Shown: one piece after another, positions 10,861 to 21,839 of the stretch
Layout: the number at the start of each line of letters is the position of its first letter
Position numbering within the stretch: position 1 is the stretch's first letter
Source of the DNA: Crotophaga sulcirostris
Taxonomy: Eukaryota; Chordata; Aves; Cuculiformes; Crotophagidae
Length of the DNA stretch: 64,000 bases
Direction: 5' to 3'
NCBI GenBank assembly: GCA_013397455.1
Contig: VYZB01000119.1
Span: forward strand, 1,861,079-1,925,078
Notes under the pieces: model-generated
Databases searched by the model: none
What the model was told of the DNA's origin: nothing
Seen by the model: the letters and a program-made list of their open reading frames with translations, nothing else
Position numbers and translations under genes: made by a program

Positions 10861-12265
10861 ATTTAGAGTAAAGCCCAAACATTTTTCTACTCGCACAGCT
10901 TCGTTTTTCCTCCAGTGATCATTTATACCTGAGCTCCGGGTGGAGAGCAGTCTGTCAGACTCACTTTCTGTGCACCAGCTCCCAAGGCCTTAGGTGACAC
11001 CTGGTGTGAAGGCGCAGCACTGAGGAGCAGTTCACTCTCCTTTCCACCAGCCTCTTGGAAAAAACAGGTTTTACACGTTTTTTCTGTCAGCTGATTGCAG
11101 CGCACCCTTAGGCCGACACAGTGGTTGGGATAGCGTTCTGTACAGGTTTTCCCTACATTTTGGGCTGTGCCCTGGCTTGCTGAAATTACTGGCTTTTATT
11201 TAAGACAGTTTATAACTGAGCTGCTCTGGATTCTCTGGCTGGGTTCCCCAGATGCCTCAGTTATTCAGGTAGTTGAATAGGGTCGTGGCTGTACTGTAGA
11301 CATCAGAGCTTAATGATGTTATCTTTGGCAAAATGATGTGTAAGAACATCGATTGCTTGACTCTTCTGGGCCTGGGGAGCAATTGCTTGTGGTTCGGGTG
11401 AAAATGTTACGAAACAGTCATTTTTGTTGGCTCAGTGTATGTCCAGGATGGCTCTGTTCAGTGGAACTCAACTCCAGTTACGCACCATGACAGGAAAATA
11501 CTATCAGTTTGTATCTTGGGGTAGTTCTGTTGCTACACTAAGGGAACACCACTCATCCTATCTTCCCACCTGACTGCTTTTAACATATAAATGGGTGGGC
11601 ACACAAGTTGTTCTCACACACCAGAGACTGGAGGTCATTTCAAAGTTTGTTTTACATATCTCCTGTTTTCAGAATCAATTGTGGCTTTCAGGGCTTTAGC
11701 AGTTGCTTGATCATGTACATTAGAGAGATCTGAATGAGTTGCGACTCACTGCTTCAGCTCATGCTTTGACAAATTGTTTTCCTGCTTGACTTCAGTGAGA
11801 TTCTTTCCAAGGCTCTGACAGAATGATTAATGTAGCTCCAGATCTCGACTGTCACTTTAATGTATTTTCAACATGGCTTTTATCCAGCAGCAGATCAGTG
11901 AAGAGAAAGTTTAAGCAGCATTTAAAGTGTGTTATAAACCCGAAGAGGCTCTTCTGGCTTCTGTGTTGCTTGAAATTGTTGCTTCGTGTTAAAAGGACTA
12001 AAATGGCACAGTAATGCATAAGGTTTCACAACAGCCATTGTTAAGTATTCTGGAGCTGTGTTAGAACTCATTTAGACCCATGTGTACTCCTGTAAACTGT
12101 CCATCTCAAATTACTACAAGAAACTGTTTTTAAGAACTGCAGGATATAAGTGTTTGAAGTCATTCCGCCATGGGCTGGGAACCAGTTAAATGTCATAACC
12201 AAGGAAGGACCAGCCCTGAAATGGAAGTTAAGTGAGGAAAGCCAACACAGATGCTCAGTCACATG
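10861..12265. other. Intergenic, no feature recognised
   Basis: AT-leaning sequence right of the CpG island. No exon, repeat or RNA gene that I can support. Confidence 0.6.
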
Positions 12266-12450
12266 GTAGGAATCATAGAATCATTTAGGTTGGAAAAGAC
12301 CTTTAAGAACATCAAGTCCAAACCTTAACCTAACTCTTCCAACTCCACCACTAAACCGCATTCCTAAGCACCACATCCACACGCCTTTTAAATACCTCCA
12401 GGGATGATGACTCAACCACTTCCCTGGACAACCTGTTCCTATTCTGAACC
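12266..12450 (-). mobile_element. CR1 LINE fragment, 3' end
   Basis: Read on the - strand this is the 3' end of a CR1. It has the segment for the end of ORF2, a 'ggaggtatttaaaaggcg'-type stretch and the 'cttttccaacctaaatgatt' tail, ending in the octamer-like ATGATTCTATGATTCC. It is about 185 bases and strongly 5'-truncated. Confidence 0.9.
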
Positions 12451-14125
12451 AGGAGAACTGGCTTCTCCTAAGATCACTGCAGATGACTGTGCATTAGTTT
12501 TATATGAAATCATGTAGTCATGTATGCACAGAGTATCAGCCATATTTCAGCTTTGAGTACTGACTTGCTGTCGGTTGAAATGTTCTTTAGCTGCAGCTTC
12601 ACCCCTTTCTTGCTACTGATCCTTTGTAGTATCTGTACCACACTCTCAAACAACAGCTTTTGAAACCTCTGGGCCTGTGCTGGCATCTAAACTGCTGACA
12701 GTGCTGACGAGCTCCATGGCTGGTTGCGTGTCTTGACAGACCCCTGATCCCCTGCTGTGTTCTGTTTGTCTTTCCCTGCTGGCTGCAGCTGCATTTGCCT
12801 TCTGAGTCTCTTTCTTGGCTCCAAGGAAAGACATCAAACATCATGTTCTCACTGTGTGGTCCAAAATGTCCGTGAGAGACTGGCTATTATCAAAACATAT
12901 TCGATAGGAACTTTGTTCCAATTAATGCAAAATGTTTCGACTGACACATGAGTTGTCATCTTTTACAGTGACTGCTTGTTAATGATCACAAATGACTGTC
13001 CACTCTCTTGGAAACAGACTCATCCGTCTCTCTCAGCAGAGAGGTTGGGCTAGAACAGTGCAGTAGCATTCAGAGCAGGTAAGTGAAGCTAGAGGGGAGC
13101 TCCTGCAGACATTTCTGGCCAGTTAAAACACCAGCTGAGCTATATAGAAAGAATCCCAAATCAGAAGACATTGCTGAAATTAGGAGAAGTGCAGAGGGAT
13201 GATTGAACTGGGGCAGCTGAATTTGTTGTTACATCACCCATATACTTAAAATGCTGAAGCTACTGGAAAACATAAGTCCTACCCCTCCATATGACTCCAT
13301 CAGAAGAGGAAGTCAAGTGTGATTATGGTCTGAAGGTTGCAAACTCTCATCTTGAATAGCTGAACTCGCATTGCAGCCAACAGAGAGTGTAGGAAAAGGG
13401 TTTTTATGAAGAGACCAACTATTACTGTTCTGTTATATGCCTGGTACTTTCGTTGTTTCATTCAGCCCATAATTGAACAAACTTCAATCCTATCATTGGA
13501 AAAGGTTTGGGAATCTCTGTTCTAAAGTCATAAAATAGTGGAGGTGGAGATTCTAGTTTGCAGATAAGTAAAGCCAGGTTTATTCTTTAACTTCATAGGG
13601 AGCTGCTTGGCTCAGCATTTCTTTTGGAGGAGAATGGATTCTGGACCCAAACTTTAGCCTCCTCTTCTGAAAATTTTACTCTGCATTCTCTTCTTCACTT
13701 TAGTTTCACACTCAAAATCTGGAAAGACACGGACTCTTCATAGGTCATATACATCTTGAGCAAGTGTGCACAGCCATGTATGGCACCAGGACCTCGTCGC
13801 AGGGGTAGGCACTGGACAAAGGAAAAAAGTTTTAAAGCCAACAAGAGACACAGTGTTATATTTTTAATACTAATTTCAAACCCAGGCTGAAGTATTGTAT
13901 TAACTGCTGAAAAAAAGTGTTCTCTCCAGTTGTTGGGCAAGATGCTGGAATTACAGGATGAAATTGTGTAGCCTGCATTTTTTAAAAGATAAAGCATAAT
14001 ATGATATTTTAGCCTTGAAAGATGTTAAATTGATTAGCTATGTTAAACAATAGTTTTTAATAACTTTTCTCTCCTCTTGCATCCATGAGCACTGTCCAGG
14101 AAAGTCCTGGCATTGAAACAGCCAT
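12451..14125. other. Intergenic stretch
   Basis: No gene recognised. The segment at about 12560-12850 looks weakly coding on the - strand (see the pseudogene entry). The remainder, including open frames at 13695-13997, shows nothing I can name. Confidence 0.5.
12560..12850 (-). pseudogene. Coding-like decayed segment, unidentified
   Basis: On the - strand, one frame from about 12837 reads a polar, Ala/Lys/Glu/Ser-rich protein-like sequence (MMSFLGAKKETQKANAAAAS and onward) with in-frame stops after about 63 codons and again later. The composition resembles a real protein more than the other chance frames nearby. I do not recognise the family, and there is no splice or UTR support. It could be an old processed pseudogene or chance. 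Confidence 0.2.
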
Positions 14126-14301
14126 TATTACAGTATCACAGTATTTCAAGGTTGGAAAGGACCTTTGAGATCATCGAGTCCAACCTATAACCCAACACTA
14201 ACACCGACCCATCATCTAAACCATGGCACTGAGTGCCTCATCCAATCTCCTCTTAAACACCTTCAGGGAGGCGACTCCACCACCTCCTCGGTGAGCACAT
14301 T

Positions 14302-15174
14302 TCAATGGCCAGTCACCCTCTCAGTGAAGAATTTCTTCCTAATATCAAGCCTAAAACTCCCCTGAGAGAGCTTGAAACCATGTCCTCTTGTTCTGTCACT
14401 GGTCACCTGGGAGAAGAGACCAACGCCTGCCTGACTAAAACCTCCTTTTAGGTAGTTGTAGAGAGCAATAAGGTCACTCCTGAGCCTCCTCTTCTCCAGG
14501 CTAAACAGCCCCAACTCCCTCAGTCGCTCCTCATAGGGCTTGTGCTCCAGCCCCTTCACCATCTTCGTGGCCCTCCTCTGGACACACTCCAGTATCTTGA
14601 CATCTTTCTCAGACTGAGGATCCCAGAACTGCACACAGTACTCCAGGTGTGGCCTAACCAGTGCTGAGTATAAGGGGATGATAACTTCTCTGGTCCTGCT
14701 GGCCACACTATTTCTGATGCAGGCCAGGATACCATTGGCCTTCTTGGCCACTTGGGCACACTGCTGGCTCATGTTGAGCTTCCTATCTACCAGTACTCCC
14801 AAGTCCCTTTCTGTCTGACTACTCTCCAGCCCCTCTGTCTCCAGTTTAGAGCTTTGCATGCGGTTATTGTGTCCAAAGTGTAGAACATGGCATTTGGACT
14901 TATTAAACCTCATCCTATTGGAATCAGCCCATCTCTCCAGTCTGTCCAGGTCCCTCTGTAGGGCCCTCCTACCCTCCAACAGATCGACACTTCCTCCCAG
15001 CTTGGCATCATCTGCAAACTTGCTAATGATGGACTCAATCCCCTCATCCAGATCATCAATAAAGATATTAAACAGGACCGGGCCCAACACCGATTCCTGA
15101 GGGACACCACTGGTGACCGGCTGCCACCTGGATGAGACACCATTCACTACCACTCTCTGGGCTTGGCCATCCAA
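14302..15174 (-). pseudogene. CR1 ORF2 remnant (C-terminal reverse transcriptase)
   Basis: 290 codons are open on the - strand. The frame contains [20 protein letters not shown] and the FADD active-site box (bases 15007-15018), then the thumb/C-terminal region ([31 protein letters not shown]). The endonuclease domain and N-terminal RT are missing through 5' truncation. The frame ends at a TGA just after VTGH where relatives continue for some tens of codons; the sister copy near 43.65 kb reads TGG at this point. The polymerase function needs the missing part, so this is a dead fragment. Confidence 0.85.
15007..15018 (-). other. FADD box of the CR1 reverse transcriptase
   Basis: Encodes Phe-Ala-Asp-Asp, the CR1 version of the YxDD polymerase motif, in the 290-codon remnant. 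Confidence 0.85.
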
Positions 15175-15180
15175 CCAATT

Positions 15181-15199
15181 CCTAACCCAAACCCTAACT
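15181..15199 (-). repeat. TTAGGG-like sequence at a CR1 5' junction
   Basis: On the - strand the CR1 5' end is led by a GTTAGGGTTTGGGTTAGG stretch. Part of it (TGGGTTAGG) is native CR1 coding sequence. The upstream part is telomere-like and may be insertion-site or template-switch sequence. Confidence 0.4.
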
Positions 15200-15229
15200 G
15201 TATTTATGTAGTGCCTTCAAGCAGAGGAA

Positions 15230-15395
15230 GATGCATGAAAAGCAGAAGTTGTAACTCCAAAAGAACTTACCAATTTTGGGCTCCTTTATAATTTCTTCAG
15301 TTTTTAATGTGTGTATGTGAATGCAAAACTCATCTTATTCACTGGGTGTGCTAAATCAATCAAGTGAATGCTAATGTCCTGCTAGCTCCAGTAAT
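15230..15395 (+). pseudogene. Diverged duplicate of the MCTS1 3' end / 3' UTR
   Basis: This segment aligns with the MCTS1 3' end (about 5533-5705) on the same strand. Shared blocks include TTTTTAATGTG and AATCAAGTGAATGC. From 15351 to about 15388 only six mismatches and no gap occur; over the ~110 bases from 15278 identity is about three in four by hand alignment. One deletion of about 24 bases is needed nearer the stop codon. The parent's poly(A) signal AATAAA is AATCAA here (15354-15359). Similarity stops near the parent's cleavage site, which fits a processed retrocopy, but no poly(A) tract is seen. To the left, similarity weakens and then meets the CR1 at about 15190. I could not find MCTS1 coding exons beyond it. 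Confidence 0.7.
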
Positions 15396-15399
15396 TCGG

Positions 15400-18184
15400 C
15401 TGGAATTGAACCAAGTGAGACAATGCCCATAGCTGAGCTGACATCATTGTGAATGGCTCCGATGCACAAATACAACAGCAAGAGAATAGGAACTAGACAT
15501 TTTAATGTCAACTCTCTTAGAAGCACACACACACAAAAGAATCATTATTGATCAAATAGAAACAGACATGGAAAGAAAAGAAAGGCAGAGATAGAGAAAT
15601 CTCATTTTTCAAGCTCCAAAACTAGAAAAAAAGTGGAGATGAAAATAGAATTCTGTCAGAAAGAATGGGTTCTTAATAGTCCTCTAAAATAAAATGCATG
15701 AAACGGTGATGAAGTGATTTCACTGCATGTTTATGGAGCTTGCTTTTGTCAGTTGGAGGCCATTTGAAAAACGGGCCTCTGCAGAAAATTGTGGTCTCAA
15801 ATGATGGCTTTCAGACTCAGATTGCATAGGTAAGAAGCACCATTGCGAGCAGCAGTGACGAAGACAGCCCTGTGGCACACAGAGAAACCAGAAGAGGAAC
15901 CTTGCTCTTCAGGCACCACCTTGATGTAATTTACTGAAAGTTTGTGGAGCCTGAGCACAGGACTAGGTTTGTCTTTTGGTTTACAGGGCTTCTGGTCCAG
16001 TGTCTGAGGAAATCTTTAGGCATTGCCTCAATTTGGTTACCTGCAGCCTGGAGATACATGAGAGCTTCTGGCATGGTATTTGTTGTAAAAAGGGTTGTGG
16101 TGAGTAAATGGTTATTTTTACTAGATGGAAAGATCTGTGAAATTCTGTTGACATTGGCCCATTTTGGGGAAGAGGAGGAAGAGGAGGGATGGAAAAAGCA
16201 GAGTATTTGACAGGCCTACATGTCAGTAGATTCCATGAGATACTTTCTTGTACCAAATGTCGACATCCCTTCATTTTGCGAAGAAACGCAAGGTTTTGAA
16301 GCATCAGTCTCTCAGCAGACATTTGCTTTCCTGTACTGATGTTGAAACAGGAGACTCCTGAGCTGTATGTGGAGAGGCAAAACAAATATGTCTGCTAGAT
16401 ATGTGTTTGCAACAAACTGAAATTATTGATGATGCTGGAGCAGCAAGTCAGAGCCCTGTACTGTGGCTGTAAACCTGTGATTTAGCAGAGAGGTACAACA
16501 AACATTTTATGCCTGGTCCTGGAGTGGGGGAAAACCAGTTTCAGCTTTACCTGTTAGCTGAGGACCCATGAAAGAGAGAGCTTGTTCTGTGTAGGAGGGG
16601 GTGCTGTCACTCTGGCGCTGCAATCAGATGTAGCAGCTTTATGCTTTCTGGGGAGGCAGGGATGTAAGCAGTGCTAATAGCATGTGAGCAGGGAGTAGCA
16701 GAGACTGCAGGCAAGACAGGAGAGCACGTAGGGTCTGAGGCTCCTGCATTTGGGATCAGTCGATCTGTCAGATTTTAGCCCCTTTCTCTTCCAAACAGAT
16801 GCTGAGAGTGGGGCTCAGCCTGGCCAGTCCTAGTGTGCTGTCTGGTTTATTTCAGTTTGGTTTGTAAATAATGGGCTGCATTTAGACTCCTGGCTCACAC
16901 AGCCTTCTGTTACTGCAGCTACTGCACTGCAGCCTTTAGCAGAGGTGCTACTGCTGATAGCTAAACCTCAGTGCTCCTTCCCACTGCCTTTTGTTGGCCT
17001 TTATGGATTCCGTGTACAAATATGCAGGGTTACCACTGCTCCTTAACACTATGGTAGTACCTACAGTGTGCCAGAGGCTTAATTGTATGGGAGGGGGCAC
17101 CAGGAGAAGGGCACCTGGGGGATTCCTGACTGTGCTTAGCAACTCACTGTTGCTCCTGGCTACCTGCAGCGCTGGCATCGAGGGTGGCAGTGGTGCCAAG
17201 CAAATATTGGTTCTGTTCACACCAACTGCATCTCCCAGCAGTCCTCTGATGGCAGGGGACAAGCTGTTGTCACTGCTGCTTGGGGAAACAGGCACAGATA
17301 AGATGTCACAGTTCCAGATTCCCAAAGGAAAGTGGTGCCAGGAGGCAAACACAGTGTTGTAATACTGTTGAGGGGCAAGGGAGGGGATGCTGCATGCTGC
17401 ATAGTCTTCTCTGTTCTCTCCTTATTTCTATAGAGCTGCCATGTAATTCATATTCTCTCTATGTGGGATTTTTTTTTTCTTTTAAATATATGCACTATCT
17501 TACATGCACAGAATTCTGAGATCACACTCATAGTTTCAAATTTTGATATACTGATACATTGATAATGCCGCCCTAATTCCCACTCCTATCTATACATCTT
17601 CCTTAAGGTAAGAATAATGCAGTAGCTGATTATTACACCTACTTTGTTCTGGGCTTCATTTTGCTATTTGAGGAATTTTTCTTGAGAAAAAACATGATAC
17701 GTGTTTGGGTCAGTTGTCTCAGTACAAGAGGCCATGAAGCTGCTATGAAGGAATAGAAAAACTCTTTAGGAATGTGAATTGTCAGTGATGTACAGGATCT
17801 ATTCACACTCTAAAAGATTGAATTAAAAGTGATAATTATGTGCTGGTTTTGCTGCTTAAGTGGTTTAATGCCATTATGACTGTGCTACTTAATGGAAAAG
17901 CTTAGAATCAGACTAGCATGGGAATACTAAAAATTTTAATGGATTTCTGCTCAAGTCATTCTTCTTATTAGGAAACAAACCCACCAAAATATGTAACTAG
18001 GTCTTTGGATTCAATTATTAATCCTCTCTCCTAATTTGAAGAGCAAAATTATCACTTAATAGCAGTTCTCTAAAATAGAATTTTAATGATACTAGTCATC
18101 TCATAGTTGAACATGATTTTTCCTGATCAGAACAAAGTTAGAATATTCGCAGTGCTGAATCATTTTTAGTTATTAGTCCTAAGC
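15400..18184. other. Intergenic, no gene recognised
   Basis: 2.8 kb of unique-looking, mostly AT-rich sequence. A purine-rich GAGGAA tract lies at about 16166-16190. Open frames at 16948-17362 on both strands have no recognisable similarity. Confidence 0.55.
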
Positions 18185-18189
18185 AGGAT

Positions 18190-18222
18190 TAATAGGGTTA
18201 GAGCTAGGGTTTAGGGTTAGTG
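18190..18222 (+). repeat. Degenerate TTAGGG-like array at a CR1 5' junction
   Basis: Four GGTTAG/TAGGGTT-type units in about 30 bases immediately upstream of the recognisable CR1 sequence. It could be interstitial telomere-like sequence or RT slippage on native CR1 sequence. Confidence 0.45.
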
Positions 18223-18455
18223 TTAGACATTAGGAAGAAATTCTTCACAATCAGGGTGGGGAGGCCCTGGCACAGGCTGCACAGGAAGCTGTGGCTGCCC
18301 CCTCCCTGGAGGTGTTCAAGGCCAGGTTGGATGCAGTCTGGAGCAGTCTGGGCTGGTGGGAGGTGTCCCTGCTGGTGGCAAGGGGATGGAACTGCATGGG
18401 TTTTAGGGTCCCTTCTAACCCAAACCATTCTATGATTCAATAATTCTATGATTCT
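18223..18455 (+). mobile_element. CR1 LINE fragment, 3' end
   Basis: The sequence opens with 'ttagacattaggaagaaatt', the usual block near the end of ORF2. It continues through 'ctggaggtgttcaaggccag' to the 3' tail with repeated ATTCTATG octamers (18428-18455). It belongs to the common octamer-tailed CR1 type, not the GATACTGTGAT type. Confidence 0.93.
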
Positions 18456-21005
18456 AAGCAGTTAAAAATATACTGTCAATGGCATGTCTTTAACATCTCA
18501 CGAACTGTCAGAAATGTTTTCAGTGGGTTCTTGTGTGTTGCCTGGCTTCTTTGCATGAGGAAAAGGCTTTGGAACATGGTAATTGGAATGGGATTGTAGA
18601 AATAACATACAGGAAGACAACTGTGCCATATACTTGGAAGGATTCTTGATGGTCTGATCTTGACATTTTGTAGTCCTAAAACAAATCTGATGGGCTTCGT
18701 CATAATGTCATCCTGTCTCCTCAAGAAAATATGCAGTAGTTTAGGTGAAGCACTTGTTTTGACCATGAAATAAGGAAAGGAAGCAGGAAGAAGTCTGAAC
18801 TGTTATGAGTCATCCTTTCATAGGCTGGTGATAAAGAAATGGATTGAGGTGGCATAACTTGTGCTCTTTGAACGTGGGTGGAAATATTTGGGGCTTATAG
18901 GGAGGCGCTCTTGGTTACAGCTGCTATTGCAAATTCAAAGTTAGAAATAATCCCTTGTAGAAGCTCAGCAAAACTTCTCTAGGAGTAATACAGATAAAGC
19001 TGGAAAGACCTAGTTCATAAACCCTTTCTCTTTTCATGATTAGCCACATATTTCCAGCTGTTTGTGCGTCTGATTATTCCCTGGAATTTTTTACATCCCC
19101 TTTGAAGACCATATAAACTCAGTGGAGAATTTTCCTCTGCAGCTGTAACTACCAAAGCTGCTTTTTTTCCCCCAGTGTCTCATGGCAACTGTTTGTGCTT
19201 TTTGATTCCTATCCTAGAAAACTAAAGTTAGCACTTATGCTACAGAATGCATGTTATTTAGGACAATAGTAATTTGCCAGGAGAAACCTCCTGACATATC
19301 TGAAAATCAGGTTAACTCTTTAGGCCAGCAAGATGTCAGTCCTTTCTCACTGCTTGTGTTGTGTTTTTAAAAAAGGTTGATACTGGCCTTGAGAGGCTTG
19401 TTTGGCTCATTAGTAGTAGTTAACTTCTGGGCATTCATGTCAGAATACCCAAAGTTAGAGATTGCCAATTTGTTTAGATTATTACATATTTTTTCTTTTC
19501 CATGTGTTTGTATTTTGTTTTGCCTCTTTCCATGCTTTAATGGCAATAGACTCATATTGTATGTTCCCACGGTCTTTCTCATGGAAGTATTGGCACTTCT
19601 TCCTGACTTAGAGCAGGACGACACAGCAGTCTTACAACTATGAACAAATACTGAGAGAGTGAATTTCTTTCCCTTTGAAATTGAGAAATCAATACAAGTT
19701 AGCAGAGATGCTCATATGCAAATGAACGTCTTGAAAAACTGACTCTGAGGTTCACAGATTCTGTTGGGATCAAAGGAAGCACTGCTGCTTCATTTTCTGC
19801 TGTGATCCCAAACGGTCTATCTGTAGCCAGGCTAATTATGGGAGCTTTCTTCTCTGGCAGTTTTTCTGGTTGGAAGTCTATCAGGAAAACCACCATGATC
19901 AACATTAATATAGGTCTTAATAGCACTCCCCCTCCTCAACTGGAAGTGAAAGAGAAGTTGTAGTGCAGGATCAAGCCCTTAATTTGTTACTTACATTTGA
20001 TTTGAAGCTTAGTGTCCAAGGTCGAGCTAAAAGGGTAACGGAATAACTCAGGCCTGCAAATAACTCATCATGTTAGACAGAAAGCAATTTGGTCCAAGGC
20101 ACAGCATCTTGGATGATTGCCACTTCCTTTCTCTTTCAGTACTGTTCTGCATTCTCACTCCTGTAAGCAGTCTCTTCATCCCTTTCTGTGGGTAACTGGG
20201 CTTCCTTCCTGAAACCTTCCCAAACTCAAACTGCGTTTGGCCATGATTTTGTATTTGTGTTTGATACAAAAGTTTTCAAAGGAGCTTCACAGACACTAAT
20301 CAGGGTAAAAATGCAAATCTAAAGTCTGTCTTATTCTAATGTTTCCTTTGGAAACCATTTAATTTCTTACAAGCACACTTTGGCAGATGATGTGGCCCTT
20401 ATAGTAATAAATCACAGGAACATAAGACACTTCACTGCAGCTGCAATGTGGCTAGTTAGGATCCTATTCAAGAAAAAGGCTTAGGCAGAGTATTTTCTTT
20501 CCTATACTCTGCTGTACCATTTCTCCCCCTTATAGATCAAGTGAAAAGACTCTCAGAATGCTCTTATAATTGTCTCCTTAGAGTTATAATCTGCAAATGC
20601 TTTTTTTCTAAAAGATAAAAATACCCAAATCTTAATGGAGCCTTTTTAAATGGCACATCATTAACTCTCCAGCCTCCTTCACGGTTTTGTAAATCTCTTT
20701 AATAAGGGTGAGAAGAAGCTTAGAGAGGTCTCTTTGATTAAAGGTTTGACCTGGAATTACTTTGAATTTGTATTATGGAGTCAGCAGGTTTACTGTGGTA
20801 GTCTTAGCGGAGAATCTTTTGAAGTACTTTGTAGGTAGAACTGTAAAGAGAGTAACTATTATATAAAACTTCCTAAAAATGCAGCAGAATCAGTTAAGTA
20901 TCAAGGCACAATATTGAAAAACCATATCCATAGAACACTAGCAAGCTACCTTGCTAGTTTAAAGCCTGAATTTGCAAGTATGTGGTTATATGGCAGAATT
21001 TCAAA
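18456..21005. other. Intergenic, no gene recognised
   Basis: 2.5 kb of AT-rich, unique-looking sequence. The open frames seen are short and uninformative. Confidence 0.55.
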
Positions 21006-21060
21006 AGGCTGGATTCAGTGATCCATGAGGTCACTTCAGCTCTGTTTCCAGGGTTCTTGC
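21006..21060 (+). mobile_element. Possible old CR1 3'-tail remnant
   Basis: The stretch 'ggctggattcagtgatcc' plus 'gaggtcacttcagctctg' resembles the final ~50 bases of CR1 3' UTRs. It is short and diverged. An ATTCTAT-rich tract at about 21331-21365 may be a second relic. Confidence 0.4.
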
Positions 21061-21330
21061 AAGATTATAATCACTAAAAAATAACAGTTCTAAGAAATTA
21101 CTCAAATAAGGAAGAACTATAGTCAGGACAGTGAGTTTCATGGAACTTAATGTGCTGAGTGCTTCATCACCGTGCATGACTTGGCTCAAAGGAAGCAACC
21201 AAGGACACAAAAGCCTGTGAGGTCTTTTAACTACACTGATTTTGGGTAGAAGTTTCTTAGAAGGTGATGTTCCTCCCTTCAAGGTCACCTAAGTCTCTGC
21301 TAACAGTTTTGCTGTATTTGTGGTGGCCCT

Positions 21331-21366
21331 ATAATTCTATATCTATAATTCTATATTCTATCCTAT
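21331..21366. repeat. Imperfect (ATTCTAT/ATAATTCT) simple repeat
   Basis: Three to four imperfect copies of a 7-10 base unit. The unit resembles the CR1 terminal octamer, so it may be an expanded CR1 tail. Confidence 0.5.
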
Positions 21367-21749
21367 AATGGAAATGCTTCTCTGTAGGGTGGGTGGTCTT
21401 ATTTCTCCCTGCTGTAACTTTTTTGCTCTAAAGCTTAGGCAAAACTTTCAGTATAGGGCAGTGAGTCTACACTGGATTTATTGTACGTATCTAATGGCCA
21501 GTTTCAGGAGTATTTAGGAGAAGAACCATCCAGCATCTACAGTACTTGTGATATGTCAGAGTTTCGGGATGGTCAGATTTTCTTTGGCAATGTTCTTTGT
21601 CTTTAGAATTTGGCTTTCATGGGTGGACTTCTTGACATGAGTATACTGACAACATTCCTGTAACTGCCAAGTAGGGATAGGAAATTGCAGGTTACAGAAT
21701 TCAGCCCTGCAGTATAGCTAACCTTTGCTTTGGACAGTGTGTTTGCTAG

Positions 21750-21838
21750 GCCCAGGCGACTCTGCTTTAGCAGGGGAGGTTGGATTGGATGATCTCCAGA
21801 GGTCCCTTCCATCCCCTGCCATTCTGTGATTCTGTGCT
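21750..21838 (+). mobile_element. CR1 LINE fragment, extreme 3' end
   Basis: The blocks 'gaggttggattggatgatct' and 'aggtcccttccatcccctgc' are followed by two ATTCTGTG octamers. This is the last ~90 bases of a CR1, a typical very short 5'-truncated copy. Confidence 0.85.
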
Positions 21839-21839
21839 A

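Larger units (their letters stand above)
14126..15190 (-). mobile_element. CR1 LINE, 5'-truncated, about 1.06 kb with RT sequence
   Basis: A CR1 non-LTR retrotransposon on the - strand. It begins inside the reverse-transcriptase region ([19 protein letters not shown] segment) and runs through the FADD catalytic box to the C-terminal end of ORF2 and the 3' UTR. The 3' end carries the decamer-like tail 'tactgtgatactgtaat' and the 'gtcctttccaaccttg' block. It shares this terminus with the copies near 43.7 and 48.3 kb, so the three belong to one subfamily. The long open frame suggests it is younger than the others here. It is incapable of autonomous movement because the endonuclease, ORF1 and 5' UTR are missing. 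Confidence 0.95.

Noticed and set aside
15181..15199. True interstitial telomere array
   Set aside because: Only two to three imperfect units, partly native CR1 coding sequence. Reported as a junction feature only.
16948..17402. Overlapping 123-134-codon frames on both strands
   Set aside because: No recognisable similarity, no splice or UTR context. Consistent with chance.
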